From Rhodeus uyekii (taxonomy: Eukaryota; Chordata; Actinopteri; Cypriniformes; Acheilognathidae): DNA of 64,000 nucleotides. Every line of letters starts with the position of its first letter. The stretch's first letter is position 1. The notes below the pieces were generated by a model. That model saw nothing but the letters and a program-made list of their open reading frames with translations, searched no databases and was not told the DNA's origin. A program made the translations under genes and the position numbers. Of the stretch, positions 26,010 through 36,180 are shown piece by piece. Location of the stretch: NCBI GenBank assembly GCA_037043235.1, contig JAWRVZ010000246.1, positions 1 through 64,000 of the forward strand. Direction: 5' to 3'.

Positions 26010-27142
26010 TAAACAAAATACATTGCCCAATTTGTGTACAATGTTTTCACATAAATGAATTCTTTCTCATTAATTGTTTTTTCTCTCCATCAAAATTAGC
26101 TCCAACTGCATAGCTCATTCACCTCATCTGTTGCTAATGTAAATTATATGTCTCACTCAGAAACCTTCTCATGTGTGGGATATTTTACAGCCCTGAAAGG
26201 ACCTCCATGCCCTGGGGTGCATCTCTTGGTTTAGTCCGAGTGTGCTACCCACTTTGCTGCCAGCGGCATCTGCTGCTGTTGCCAAACGCACCCCTGAGCC
26301 ACGGGGTGGAGAATATGTAAGCGTCTCCTTCAATTAGTCCTGTTTGGTCTTAACACTACAGCCGGCGTCGGCAAACCCACCAATCCCAGGGGACCCGGGC
26401 GGTGATATTTTCAGTGTCAATAAACCTTTACAGAAGACGAGGAGAGAAGGTGCCCCCAATGGACGTCAGTGGTACTGCAGTTAAAAACTATGAATTTTAA
26501 AGAAAGGTTTCACAAATATCATCCATAATAGTGAATACATTGTGCTTAGTGATACTTTAGTGGGTTTTCAGCATTTCTAGGTGATAAAATAAGCTGAGGT
26601 AGAAATAGTTACTTATACCATGCACAACTTTGCTAATGCATTTAGTTTTTCCACTTTGAAGCTTGATGCATATTTATTTTGTATGCTAAATAATAATACA
26701 ATCACTTGTTTAGGTCTTTCAATCCTGCAGTATTTTTTTAAACAAAGGTCAATACTCTCTCTTTTTTTGAACGTCACTGGTAAAGCATCTATTTAAATAT
26801 CAGGAAATTCATATGTTGCACACAAAATATTTTATTTAATCAGAATTCACTTTTACGGAGGCACACAAATAACATGCAGGGGAAAAAGTTATGTTGACCA
26901 TGATTTGACCAAATTAAAAGAAGGGAGCAAATTAATTAAACATTTCACTAAAATGAGGGAAAGGGTTAAGAAGATGCGACTACAAATTAATAAGTAGCTA
27001 TAGTATGTTTTTTTTTATTTGCCATGTGTTATGTGTGAAGTAATGTTATTTTATTATCACTGTTATACTATTTTATCTTTTGTTAATATTTTAAATCAGA
27101 TTTTATTTCTCAACTGCCTGACACGAGTCATCATTAATTCCA
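26010..27142. other. Unique AT-rich intergenic DNA
   Basis: No supported gene. 26,170-26,440 is GC-richer and non-repetitive by eye ('tgctgccagcggcatctgct'). Confidence 0.4.
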
Positions 27143-27310
27143 GTTCCCTGTCAAGGGAACTCAACACTGCGTCGGAACGCATATGGGAACGCATTAGTGT
27201 AATTGTCTCTTGAAGCGCAATTGAAACCAGGTGTGCGAGTGCACGTAGCCGAGTGTGACGTCATGAGCCAGGAGTATAACTGCACGCGGCAGACTAGCAG
27301 CCTCAGCTTA
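27143..27310 (+). repeat. DIRS left terminal repeat
   Basis: 27,164-27,310 is the inverted match of 32,210-32,356, 147 bases each with no length difference. The outermost 21 bases are unique to this end and contain the palindrome 'gttccctgtcaagggaac' (27,143-27,160). Confidence 0.93.
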
Positions 27311-27395
27311 GTGTCTTCAACAGCGCTCGAAGCTAACGTGTGTTTGAGTTGCTCTGCTGGCTGTAAGTTGATATATTTCACTTACCTCTGAAGAA

Positions 27396-28863
27396 ATGGC
27401 GGATTCACAGTCTTTCAGGCGTTGTGTCACTCCTTGCCCGCGTTTTATCACGGGTAAGGACACACACGCTCTCTGTGTCTTTTGTTTGGGCGAAGCTCAT
27501 GAAGCTCAGCACTCGAGGGCACTGAGTGTGCAGAGTGTTTGCAGCTGCCGCTGCGCACTCTTCGCTCACGCCTGGCAGTCTTCGAGGGGACTGCTCAGGC
27601 TCGCGTTCCTCGTGGGTCTGGTCCCGCTGCAGCTGAGGCTCAGCGACGGCTGCACTCATGGGGATCGCAGCTGGATTTAGCAGCGGGGTCGGAGACGGGC
27701 GAGCCCTTTTCTCCTCCCTTACCTGCTGAATCCGCGCTCACTCAGGATTCGGAAGCGCACCATGCGGTGATTACTTCCGACCTGGGTGATGACGCTCTGC
27801 TGAACCTCTCTAGTTCCGAGGAATTAGAGGTGGACGTAGTCAGCGTTGATGTGGATGAAGCTGAACCGCCATCAGCTTCACCCTTAAGGAGCTGCTTGAG
27901 GTTGTCACTCGGGCAACGGCGAGGCTCGGTCTCGAGTGGCCAGCTGAGCCCAGGGACGCTCGTCCTAAAAGTCGGTTAGACGAGCGTTACCTGCCTGCTC
28001 GAGTGCAACCTCAGCGTCGGGGTTTGCCGTTTTTCCCGGACCTCCACACCGAGGTGTCGAGGTCTTGGAAGCGGCCCGCCTCCCATAGGGTGCATAGCAG
28101 CGTTTCCGCTAACTATGCTACCATTATGGGAGCCAAAGAGCGCGGCTATGGGGCGATGCCTAGAGTGGAGGAGGCGCTGGCTAACTACCTCGCCCCCCAT
28201 TCATCGCCGCCCCTTAAAACCCCAACGCTGCCCACCAAACCCCTCCGGGTTACTTCCACCATGGTGGGCAGAGCATACTCCGCGGCTGGTCAGGCTGCAG
28301 CGTGTTTGCACACGTCTTCACTGCTGCAGGCCTACCAGGCGGAGCTGCTCGCAGACCTCGACGAGGGCGGGGGAATCGGCCCTGAGGCAGTAGCCGAGCT
28401 GCGCAGGGCCACCGATCTTTCTCTGAGGGCTGCTAGGGAAACGGCCGGTTCTATCGGTCGCTCCATGGCAGCCCTGGTGGCCACTGAGAGACATCTCTGG
28501 CTCAACCTGACTTCCCTCAGAGAAAAGGATAAAAATGTTCTTATCGACGCTCCTCTTACGCCTCCTGGTCTCTTTGGCGACGCCGTCAAGATGGCCGTCG
28601 AGAGATTTCAGGAGGCTGCTAAACAGGAGGTAGCGTTCCGTAAGATTCTCCCCCGCCGCTCTCGGGCAGCTGGGCTTGCGAGCCAGCCGCAGCCCAGCAG
28701 CAGCTCCTCGCACCGCGCTGCTCAGCGACAGAGTGTGGCTTCTCGCCAGCCTCCCCACTCGGGTGGCGGCGCTGGTCGCCGCACTCAGCCGCAGCCCTCT
28801 GGCAAAAGGACAGATCTGAGGGCTGTCCTTCAGGCCAGGAAGGCTAAGAGCAAGAGGCCCTGA
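27396..28863 (+). pseudogene. DIRS Gag-like region, broken by two frame changes
   Basis: The start ATG at 27,396 opens MADSQSFRR followed by a zinc-knuckle-like cluster (C10, C14, H24, C27, C30, H35). The reading then moves to a second frame near 27,550 (LRTLRSRLAVFEG onward) and to a third near 27,883 (LKELLEVVTRATARLGLEWP onward), which stays open to TGA 28,861-28,863. Continuity of the protein across the three frames is inferred from recalled fish DIRS Gag proteins, where these blocks are contiguous. The last part (28,003-28,863) ends in a Pro/Ser/Arg-rich basic tail. Gag presumably coats the RNA. Either small indels have inactivated it, or sequencing indels are present. The third frame is the same as that of the recombinase. 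Confidence 0.7.
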
Positions 28864-31009
28864 CACACTCTGGTCGCGGCCTCGCAGCGCTGGTCCTCCT
28901 CGAGGGGTGGACCAGTGCACACCAAGCGCGGTGTACGGCTCGGGGTCTCGAGGGACCCGGGCCGTGCTCTACGCGGGCAGTCTTGTCCAGTCACGCTCCT
29001 CTCGGGCCGTGCTGGGCAGGTTGCCCCCTCTGAGGAGGGTCCTAGAGCATCCGCCCCGGCGGTCCTCTGGTTTCGGCCGGGGCCCCGGGGTGGCAAAATA
29101 TTTATATCCAGAGGTCGGTCTCGAGAGACTGATACCCCTAGTAGATTTCCTGGCGGCGTGGCAGCGCCTCCCAGGTATCTCTCGATGGGTCCTGCGTACC
29201 GTATCAGAAGGATACGCTGTTCAATTCCGGGTTCATCCTCCCGGCTTCGCGGGTGTATTACCAACAGTGGTGAACCCCGAGCAGGCTCTGGTCATGGAAC
29301 GAGAAGTAGACTCACTGCTGAGGAAAGAGGCCATAGAATATGTACCCCTCTCAGCCAGAGAATCAGGTTTCTACAGCCGGTACTTCATAGTTCCCAAGAA
29401 GGGTGGAGGCTTACGCCCTATCTTAGATCTTCGCACTCTGAACAGTTTTGTCAGGCGACTGAAATTCAGAATGTTAACTCTGAAGCAGATCGTAGCTCAA
29501 ATCAGGTCCGAGGACTGGTTTGTCTCGATAGATCTCAAAGACGCGTATTTCCATGTCTCCATCCTTCCTCAGCATCGGAAGTTCCTCAGATTCGCCTTCG
29601 GGGGGAAGGCTTATCAGTATCGGGTTCTTCCGTTCGGCCTGGCTTTGTCTCCTCGCACTTTCACCAAGTGCGTGGATGCAGCTCTAGCTCCGCTCCGATC
29701 CCGAGGGATCCGGATCTTGAACTATATCGACGACTGGCTCATTTTGGCCCAGTCTCGAGGGTTGGCGGTTCGGCATCGAGATGTCGTTCTCGCACATATG
29801 AAGGAGCTCGGGCTGAGACTAAACGCCCAAAAGAGTGTACTCTGGCCGAGGCAGAGCACGACTTTCCTAGGCGTTGTATGGGATTCGGTGTCAATGTCGG
29901 CACGGCTTTCCCCCGTGCGCATTACATCAATCCTATCGGCAGTCAACGACATAAAGCTAGGCCAGCTGGTCACTGTCAGACACTTCCAGAGAGTTCTGGG
30001 GCTCATGGCAGCAGCCTCCTGCGTGATACCGCTAGGTTTGCTTCACATGAGACGTCTGCAGTGGTGGCTCAAGTCCAGGGGGTTTTCCCCGAGGGGGAAC
30101 CCTTCCCGCCTGATCAAGGTCTCAAGGCGCTGCCTGCGAGCCTTGAGTCAGTGGAAGAATCCCTGGTTTCTTGCCCAAGGACCCGTACTGGGACCAGTCT
30201 GTCACCGCGTGACGCTGTCGACAGACGCCTCCCGCTCGGGTTGGGGGGCGGTCCTGAGGGACCGCTCAGCCCAAGGTTTATGGAACGAGGCCTGCCTCTC
30301 TCTGCATATCAATGCGTTGGAGATGTTGGCAGTTTGGAGGGCGCTTCAAGCCTTTCTCCCAGACCTCCGGGGCCACCATGTGTTAGTCCAGTCGGACAAC
30401 ATGGCGGTGGTATCCTACATAAACCATCAGGGGGGTCTCCGCTCCCTTCGGCTTTCCAAGCTGGCCGGGCGGATCCTCCTCTGGGCTCGGAACAAACTCT
30501 GCTCCCTACGGGCAGCTTATATTCCGGGATCCCAGAACACGGAAGCAGACTTCCTGTCGAGGCAGGGGCCGAGGCCCGGGGAATGGATGCTCCACACCGA
30601 GGTGATGGAGCAGATATGGGAGAAGTTCGGTCAAGCCCAAGTGGACCTCTTTGCGTCCCACGAGGCGACCCACTGCCCTCTGTGGTACTCCCTCTCTCCT
30701 CCAGCTCCGTTGGGACTGGACGCAATGCAACAGGAGTGGCCGAGGCTACCCCTGTATGCTTTTCCCCCAGTAGCTCTGCTCCCGGGGGTTCTAGAGAAAG
30801 TTCGCCAGGACAGGGTCCGTCTCACCTTAGTTGCCCCGCGGTGGCCGGGCAGGGTGTGGTTCTCGGACTTGGTGTCCCTCCTAGACGGCACTCCTTGGAG
30901 GATTCCCGTCAGAGTGGACCTTCTGTCTCAGGCACAGGGCAGGATCCTTCATCCTCGCCCGGAACTGTGGAATCTGTGGGTCTGGCCTCTGAGGGGGCCC
31001 GACTCATAG
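28820..31009 (+). CDS. DIRS reverse transcriptase / RNase H / methyltransferase-like protein
   Basis: Open frame from just after TGA 28,817 to TAG 31,007-31,009. It has no ATG before about 29,294 and overlaps the end of the Gag frame by about 44 bases, so a +1 shift from Gag or a non-AUG start is likely. Numbering from the GTG at 28,907 (700 residues): RT motif DLKDAYFHV at about 206-214, LPFGLALSP at about 244-252, catalytic YIDD at 273-276; RNase H acidic residues D440 (TDAS), E472 (LEML), D497 (QSDN), D548 (EADFLS). The tail from about 575 (VDLFASHEATHCPLW, then LYAFPP and LVAPRWPGRVWF) resembles the Dam-like methyltransferase domain of DIRS elements; I am less sure of this. The frame is intact with all key residues, so this part could still be functional. 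Confidence 0.88.
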   Translation, partial: GLSFRPGRLRARGPDTLWSRPRSAGPPRGVDQCTPSAVYGSGSRGTRAVLYAGSLVQSRSSRAVLGRLPPLRRVLEHPPRRSSGFGRGPGVAKYLYPEVGLERLIPLVDFLAAWQRLPGISRWVLRTVSEGYAVQFRVHPPGFAGVLPTVVNPEQALVMEREVDSLLRKEAIEYVPLSARESGFYSRYFIVPKKGGGLRPILDLRTLNSFVRRLKFRMLTLKQIVAQIRSEDWFVSIDLKDAYFHVSILPQHRKFLRFAFGGKAYQYRVLPFGLALSPRTFTKCVDAALAPLRSRGIRILNYIDDWLILAQSRGLAVRHRDVVLAHMKELGLRLNAQKSVLWPRQSTTFLGVVWDSVSMSARLSPVRITSILSAVNDIKLGQLVTVRHFQRVLGLMAAASCVIPLGLLHMRRLQWWLKSRGFSPRGNPSRLIKVSRRCLRALSQWKNPWFLAQGPVLGPVCHRVTLSTDASRSGWGAVLRDRSAQGLWNEACLSLHINALEMLAVWRALQAFLPDLRGHHVLVQSDNMAVVSYINHQGGLRSLRLSKLAGRILLWARNKLCSLRAAYIPGSQNTEADFLSRQGPRPGEWMLHTEVMEQIWEKFGQAQVDLFASHEATHCPLWYSLSPPAPLGLDAMQQEWPRLPLYAFPPVALLPGVLEKVRQDRVRLTLVAPRWPGRVWFSDLVSLLDGTPWRIPVRVDLLSQAQGRILHPRPELWNLWVWPLRGPDS

Positions 31010-32007
31010 ACTCGGGTCTCTCGACTGAGGTCGTTGAGACCATTCTCCACTCTAGAGCCCCATCCACGAGGAAACTCTACGCCAGGAAGTGGGCCTTCTT
31101 CACTTCCTGGTGCGGTAGCAAACCTGTAGACCCAGTGACCTGCCAGGTCGGTATCGTCCTGGAGTTCTTACAGGAGAGGTTCGCCGCCGGGCTGTCCCCC
31201 TCCACGCTTAAGGTGTACGTGGCTGCCATCGCGGCTTACCACGTGCCCCCGAGTGGTATACCCCTGGGTCGGGACCCCCTAGTAGTTCGTTTCCTCCGTG
31301 GCACTCTTAGGCTAAGGCCTGCGGTACGCTCCCGGGTTCCTTCCTGGGACCTGTCCCTGGTACTCCAGGCCTTGTCCCAGGAACCCTTTGAGCCGCTTGA
31401 GGACATCTCAGAGAAATTTCTCACTCTTAAAACGGTGTTCCTCCTAGCCATTTCCTCATTCAAGAGGGTTGGTGACCTTCAGGCCCTGTCAGTGGCCCCC
31501 TCCTGTCTGGAGTTTGCTCCTGGTCTGGCGAAAGCCTTTCTCTCTCCCAGACCAGGGTATGTTCCGAAGGTCCTCTCGAGCCCAGCTCGTCACATTGTAC
31601 TGCAGGCCTTATGTCTTCCCCCCGTTGATGATCATGACCAGGAGTTCAGGAGCAAGGTCTGTCCAGTGCGAGCACTGGACGCCTACGTCCGCAGAGTGGC
31701 TTTATGGCGTAAGTCTGACCAACTCTTCGTATGCTTCGGGGCTCCTAAGGGAGCTCCAGCATCTAAACCTACTTTAAGCAGGTGGATAGTTGAGACTATC
31801 TCACTAGCTTATGAACTGACGGGTCAGCAGTGTCCTCTGCATGTCCGCGCCCACTCTACCCGGAGCATGGCTACCTCTAAAGCTTTTTTCGCAGGGGCTC
31901 CCCTTGCCGATATTTGTGATGCGGCTGGCTGGTCCTCACCGCATACCTTTATTAGGTTCTACCAGTTAGACCTTAACCCCGCTTTGGGAACCTTGGCCCT
32001 TTCGTAG
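30583..32007 (+). CDS. DIRS tyrosine recombinase
   Basis: The frame ends at TAG 32,005-32,007. The recombinase fold starts near 31,010, after the RT stop. Catalytic residues of the family are visible: R at 31,465 (FKRVGDL), H at 31,852 and R at 31,861 (AHSTRS), H at 31,942 (SSPHTF) and Y at 31,960 (IRFYQLD). It would integrate the circular DNA copy. I give the in-frame ATG at 30,583 as a possible start, but the same frame is open all the way up to 28,864 and the true start is unknown. The overlap with the RT frame is a known trait of DIRS1-type elements. The core is intact. Confidence 0.88.
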   Translation: MDAPHRGDGADMGEVRSSPSGPLCVPRGDPLPSVVLPLSSSSVGTGRNATGVAEATPVCFSPSSSAPGGSRESSPGQGPSHLSCPAVAGQGVVLGLGVPPRRHSLEDSRQSGPSVSGTGQDPSSSPGTVESVGLASEGARLIDSGLSTEVVETILHSRAPSTRKLYARKWAFFTSWCGSKPVDPVTCQVGIVLEFLQERFAAGLSPSTLKVYVAAIAAYHVPPSGIPLGRDPLVVRFLRGTLRLRPAVRSRVPSWDLSLVLQALSQEPFEPLEDISEKFLTLKTVFLLAISSFKRVGDLQALSVAPSCLEFAPGLAKAFLSPRPGYVPKVLSSPARHIVLQALCLPPVDDHDQEFRSKVCPVRALDAYVRRVALWRKSDQLFVCFGAPKGAPASKPTLSRWIVETISLAYELTGQQCPLHVRAHSTRSMATSKAFFAGAPLADICDAAGWSSPHTFIRFYQLDLNPALGTLALS

Positions 32008-32060
32008 TGAGCTACGTTAGCTTGGCGTACTCCGTTCGCTGAGGCGGCGTGGGTATTCTC

Positions 32061-32163
32061 GTTCCCATATGCGTTCCGACGCAGTGTTGAGTTCCCTTGA
32101 CAGGGAACGTCTCAGGTTACTTACGTAACCCTAGTTCCCTTAGAGGGAACGAGACACTGCGTC
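32061..32163 (+). repeat. DIRS internal complementary region
   Basis: 32,061-32,107 is the reverse complement of the left end (27,144-27,190). 32,108-32,163 is the reverse complement of the right end (32,347-32,402). The two abut at 'cagggaa|cgtctcagg', exactly the sequence expected at the joint of a circular intermediate. In the DIRS1 model it is the template that lets the ends be completed. Confidence 0.93.
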
Positions 32164-32209
32164 TCGTAGCCTCAGCTCCATCGCACGCCGGCTGTTTTCA
32201 GACACTAGT

Positions 32210-32404
32210 TAAGCTGAGGCTGCTAGTCTGCCGCGTGCAGTTATACTCCTGGCTCATGACGTCACACTCGGCTACGTGCACTCGCACACCTGGTTTCAAT
32301 TGCGCTTCAAGAGACAATTACACTAATGCGTTCCCATATGCGTTCCGACGCAGTGTCTCGTTCCCTCTAAGGGAACTAGGGTTACGTAAGTAACCTGAGA
32401 CGTT
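32210..32404 (+). repeat. DIRS right terminal repeat
   Basis: 32,210-32,356 is the inverted match of the left repeat. The outer 46 bases are unique to this end and hold the palindromes 'gttccctctaagggaac' (32,360-32,376) and 'ggttacgtaagtaacc' (32,380-32,395). Confidence 0.93.
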
Positions 32405-32672
32405 TCACTTCCTGTATGAATCTACATTGGCTTCTAACATATTTGCATATGGCAGCCCATGGTCTTTGGTTGTTTGTCCACAACGTCTACTTCAACCCTC
32501 AAACACTGTAGTTGCAGCTGAGACTGGAAGAGTTTAGTCCGTGTTGCCAGCATGTCGAGAAGACGCTGTTTTCTGCTCTGCAAAAGTAAATCAACTTTGC
32601 ATGCACTTTGCATGCACAAAAGTATGAGGAATTGTAAAACACTGTAAATATCGACATCATCGTTTCGGTTCG
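32405..32672. other. Unique flank of the DIRS element
   Basis: No supported feature. Confidence 0.4.
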
Positions 32673-32674
32673 CA

Positions 32675-33107
32675 TTGTGTCAGGGTTCTGTCACCCCAGT
32701 TGGGGTTTCTAGTGTGTTGGTTGACAGAGCTCTGACACCGCCCCTCTGTGTCTTGTTATTGTGTAACCCTGCCCATCTTGTTCCGTCATTTCCCTTCATT
32801 GATCCCAGCTGTTTCTACTCGTTACCTTCCTCATGTGCTCCCTATTTAATCCCTCAGTGTTTGCTGTCCTGTGTGGTGTCGTTGTCATATGTTGTGTTAC
32901 TGGTCCCGTGTCTTCCAGCTCATCCGGTTGGTTGGTTGGTTGGTTGGTTGGTTGGTTGGTTGGTTGGTTGGTACAGTGTTATCGTGTTTCAGTTCCTAGT
33001 TTTCCCCCCTCGTGGGTGCTTTCTTTTATGTGTTATGTTTCGTTTGTTATTATAATAAACCCTTTTATCTGCACATGAGTCCTTTGCCTAGTATTCCGTG
33101 ACATACT
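32675..33107 (+). repeat. Interspersed fish repeat with (GGTT)n
   Basis: Starts near 'tgtcagggttctgtcacccc' and ends near 'gtattccgtgacat'; both ends carry a TGTCA-type terminus in inverted orientation. 'ataataaacccttttatctg' near the 3' end resembles a common fish repeat. A (GGTT)n run lies at about 32,926-32,972. Class not assigned. Confidence 0.5.
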
Positions 33108-33109
33108 GT

Positions 33110-34625
33110 GTATCAAGTGGTGAGGAAGAGCTGAAGCTAAAATTGTGGTGATGGGAATTTAATTTCCAACATGCGCTGTAGGTGGCTGACCAATCACAGC
33201 AGCTCTTATGCTCTCAAAAGGAGGGGTTTAGAGAGACAGAATCATCATCATCAAAAAAAGGTGATTTTAAAACCTATTGTATGGTTCCTTCAAAACAAAA
33301 TTAGGAAATTTTAAAATAACATAATTGGGGCACTATGACAATAACTTTGTAATTAGTTACTGTAAATCAGTGGAGAACAATTTTTCCCACACAATGTGCC
33401 ACAGTGTAATTATCATCTAAACAGTAATAGTATCTTCCAGCAGGGGAAAACTGATGAAGCTAACAAGCCCTCACAAAAAAAGAATCCCTCTAGAATCAAG
33501 TTCTTTGCTGAAATGGAATCTGGCGTGCGTTTCAAGAAAAAATGATGCTGATCGTGACTTGCATATTATTATGAACATCTGGAGGTTTGTATACAGGTCT
33601 GTGGTGTGGTGGCACTTAAAGATTGGACGTCATTGGGTCAGATGCCAGTCCTGACCACAGTGTGGTTATTCATTCTTCTGAATTACACCTGCATCCCCAG
33701 CGGCCCGCGGAGCCCTGCTTTTTTTGTTTGCACAGCTGGTTCGCGCTTAAACAGGCCAGGTTAAATAGTGTCTTCAATTGTCCCTCTATGACGTGACCCT
33801 GTGACCCCACGCTTTATTTTAGATGGTGACACAGTGGTTGCAGGTTCAAATCCAGCCTGGTCTTGTTCAGCCTCCTTTTCTGGCCCGATCTCTAAGAGTC
33901 GATCTGTCAAAGAGGTGATTTTATACTTACAGAGCAACAAAGGTATACAATTCATCAGCATGCACACAGCATTAAAAGAGATGTCCAAACATACATTCAT
34001 TTGCTATCAAGACTAAAAATGTCTTACTCAGCATTTCTGTTATTTTCTACATAGACAAGCAAGGGACAGGGTTGATGTTTTTTGTTTAAATGAGAAGATT
34101 TGTATTTCAATGTTTTGTTTGTATTTTCTCACAAATGTCTGCCAATGGGTAGGAAAAATTAACTAATTGTTCCCCCATGAACTAAGATTATTGTTCTGAA
34201 CCCATTAGCAGTTTTTCTTCCACTTTTGACGAATGTTTCAGAAAGCAAGACCTAATATCTTATGTAATTTTGCTTTTCTGGTAATTCTATCTGGCAGATA
34301 TTTTCACTCAATCTTCCAGTGCAGTAAGACTAAACACATGTTAGATGTATATTATGTATTATATTCTAGATTAATTCTCTGAAAATGAGTTTTAAAATCT
34401 TAGGGTCATTTGTCTAGGAAATGTATCTTATATTAAGAATTTATAGCTGTAAACAAGTCTAAAAAATACTTCTCGGTTACACTTTATTTGAAGGTGTTCT
34501 TGTTACAGTGTAATTATACATTTAAGTAGTGAGTAATATTAAATAACTGCATGTACATTTCCTAAAGAGTTAGGGTTCGGAGTAGAGTTTGGTTTATGGT
34601 TAGTTGCATGTAATTATGCACAAAT
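33110..34625. other. Unique intergenic DNA
   Basis: No supported gene. Minor repeat fragments are possible near 34,470-34,620. Confidence 0.4.
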
Positions 34626-34627
34626 TA

Positions 34628-34796
34628 TACATTTATGCATTTGGCAGACGCTTTAATCTAAAGCGACTTAAATAGCAATCAAAATACACATTAGCATTCT
34701 AATCAGTTCTTGCTTTCCCTGGGAATGGAACCTATGACCTTGGCGTTGCAAGTGCCATTCTCTACTGATTGAGCTGCAGGAAAGCTATTTGTAGTT
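34628..34796 (-). mobile_element. tRNA-derived SINE copy 2
   Basis: Minus strand: box A-like 'cagctcaatcagtaga', 'cttgcaacgccaaggtcat', box B-like 'ggttccattccc', then 'gcaagaactgattagaatg' and a tail ending 'gcgtctgccaaatgcataa'. Confidence 0.8.
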
Positions 34797-34799
34797 ATT

Positions 34800-36178
34800 A
34801 CCATAGTAACTTCATGTAACAAGGACACGGTAAAATAAAGTATTACCAACATCTCTAGCTTTCCATATTTTATTTTGACTTGCTCAGTAACTGATCATTC
34901 AGAATTGTTTAGTCCTCGTTGTCAACAGCTCAACTCATTTTGGTCATTGGATGGATGTTTGACAAATATTGGGTTTAGTGGCAATTCCAGCACATGAGAC
35001 AAACGGAGGACTGTCATCAGAGGAGCATTAACACCATTTGAGGGACTGATTCTGTCACATTAGTGCTGAGGTCAGATGATGGTGTGAAGGTATGAATAAC
35101 TGGTGGTACGTTCCTTGCCGACATCCAAGAATGCTGCTACTGTTTATCACATTCTTGGTACATATCGACAAGTAATATAATACGTTATTCCAAGCGTAGG
35201 CAACTTGACAATCCGCAAATGGCCCAAGACTAAAGATGAAGAAGGTCAGGCTCCAAATTACACTTGGAGAGAAAAGAAAAATTCTTCTTGAAGTATATAT
35301 TTTCCTTTCTCTCTCACTCGGCTTCACACAAAGTACTCAACACTCAGTGTTTCAGACCTGCATTAAAAGGTATTATTGATTCTATCTCAACTAAAGCGGT
35401 GTCCACGTTCCTTAACATAAATATTGCGTGTTGGCGGGGACACTTGCGCCGCTCGGCGCTCCTAAGTACCATCTGGCCGCTGCCAAAACAAACAGTAGTA
35501 ATGAGTACTAGGTCGTGGTTGAGAGGCCGGTCTAAAAGTCGGGGATTTGCCAGCATGCACACACTGAGGGGCTGTCATAAGCCAAATTAAAAGACTTTAC
35601 TGTTTCTACCCCCTCACCCCCGAGCGACGCTGCTGAAGATACTGGGAGTCGATGTGGGGGAATGGGGGGGGAGGGCGTCGTGTTCAACAAGTAGATCTTG
35701 TATTTGAGAATCGGCTCTGGGGAGTGAGGAAATAACAAGAGAGGATTTATTGCCAGACAGTTTGTTTACGTTGAAAGTATGGGCCGTTCGCACCAGCCAA
35801 GGCGGTATTTGCATAATACGTATAAAATGAGATCCATATTAGCCACACGCATACCTGTGAAACCTTGTGTTTTAAAAGAAGTAACCAGAGTATCGCTCGG
35901 GCGCTGGGCCAGTGGCCGGTGTTGGTGCGTGAAAAAAATGGGTCTGTGCAGCTGTGCGGAATAGTTGCATGAACTCCTGCATATCTCGGTGCATGCTGGT
36001 CGCTTAAGCAGCTGATAAAGATTGATCTGCGGTCGCCCTCGCAGAGAACACAAATACAGCCATTTTATACACCACAGACAGCATTTTAGCCTGTGTGTGT
36101 GTGGCAAACTCCTTGAGAGTTCACGCTGGATTTTTTCAAGCTTTCTTTCAATTCATGAAAAGACTTAATAGTTTTAGT
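34800..36178. other. Unique intergenic DNA, partly GC-rich
   Basis: No supported gene. 35,390-36,110 is GC-richer and non-repetitive by eye, with short frames on both strands but no recognisable domain. It could be conserved non-coding sequence. Confidence 0.4.
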
Positions 36179-36180
36179 TT

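Larger units (their letters stand above)
27143..32404 (+). mobile_element. DIRS1-like tyrosine-recombinase retrotransposon, complete structure
   Basis: The element has inverted terminal repeats, an internal complementary region, a Gag-like region, RT/RNase H with a methyltransferase-like tail, and a tyrosine recombinase. This order and the inverted ends match the DIRS1 group of YR retrotransposons; Ngaro and PAT types have split direct repeats instead. In that family the RNA is copied into a circular DNA through the internal complementary region and integrated by the recombinase without target duplication. Here the internal region reads rc(left end) joined to rc(right end), which fixes the limits. 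A GTT lies at 27,143-27,145 and again at 32,402-32,404, fitting a short crossover sequence. Total length is about 5.26 kb. GC content is clearly higher than in the surroundings. Confidence 0.93.

Noticed and set aside
28907..32007. Endogenous retrovirus or LTR retrotransposon
   Set aside because: There are no direct LTRs, protease or DDE integrase; inverted ends, internal complementary region and a tyrosine recombinase define DIRS.
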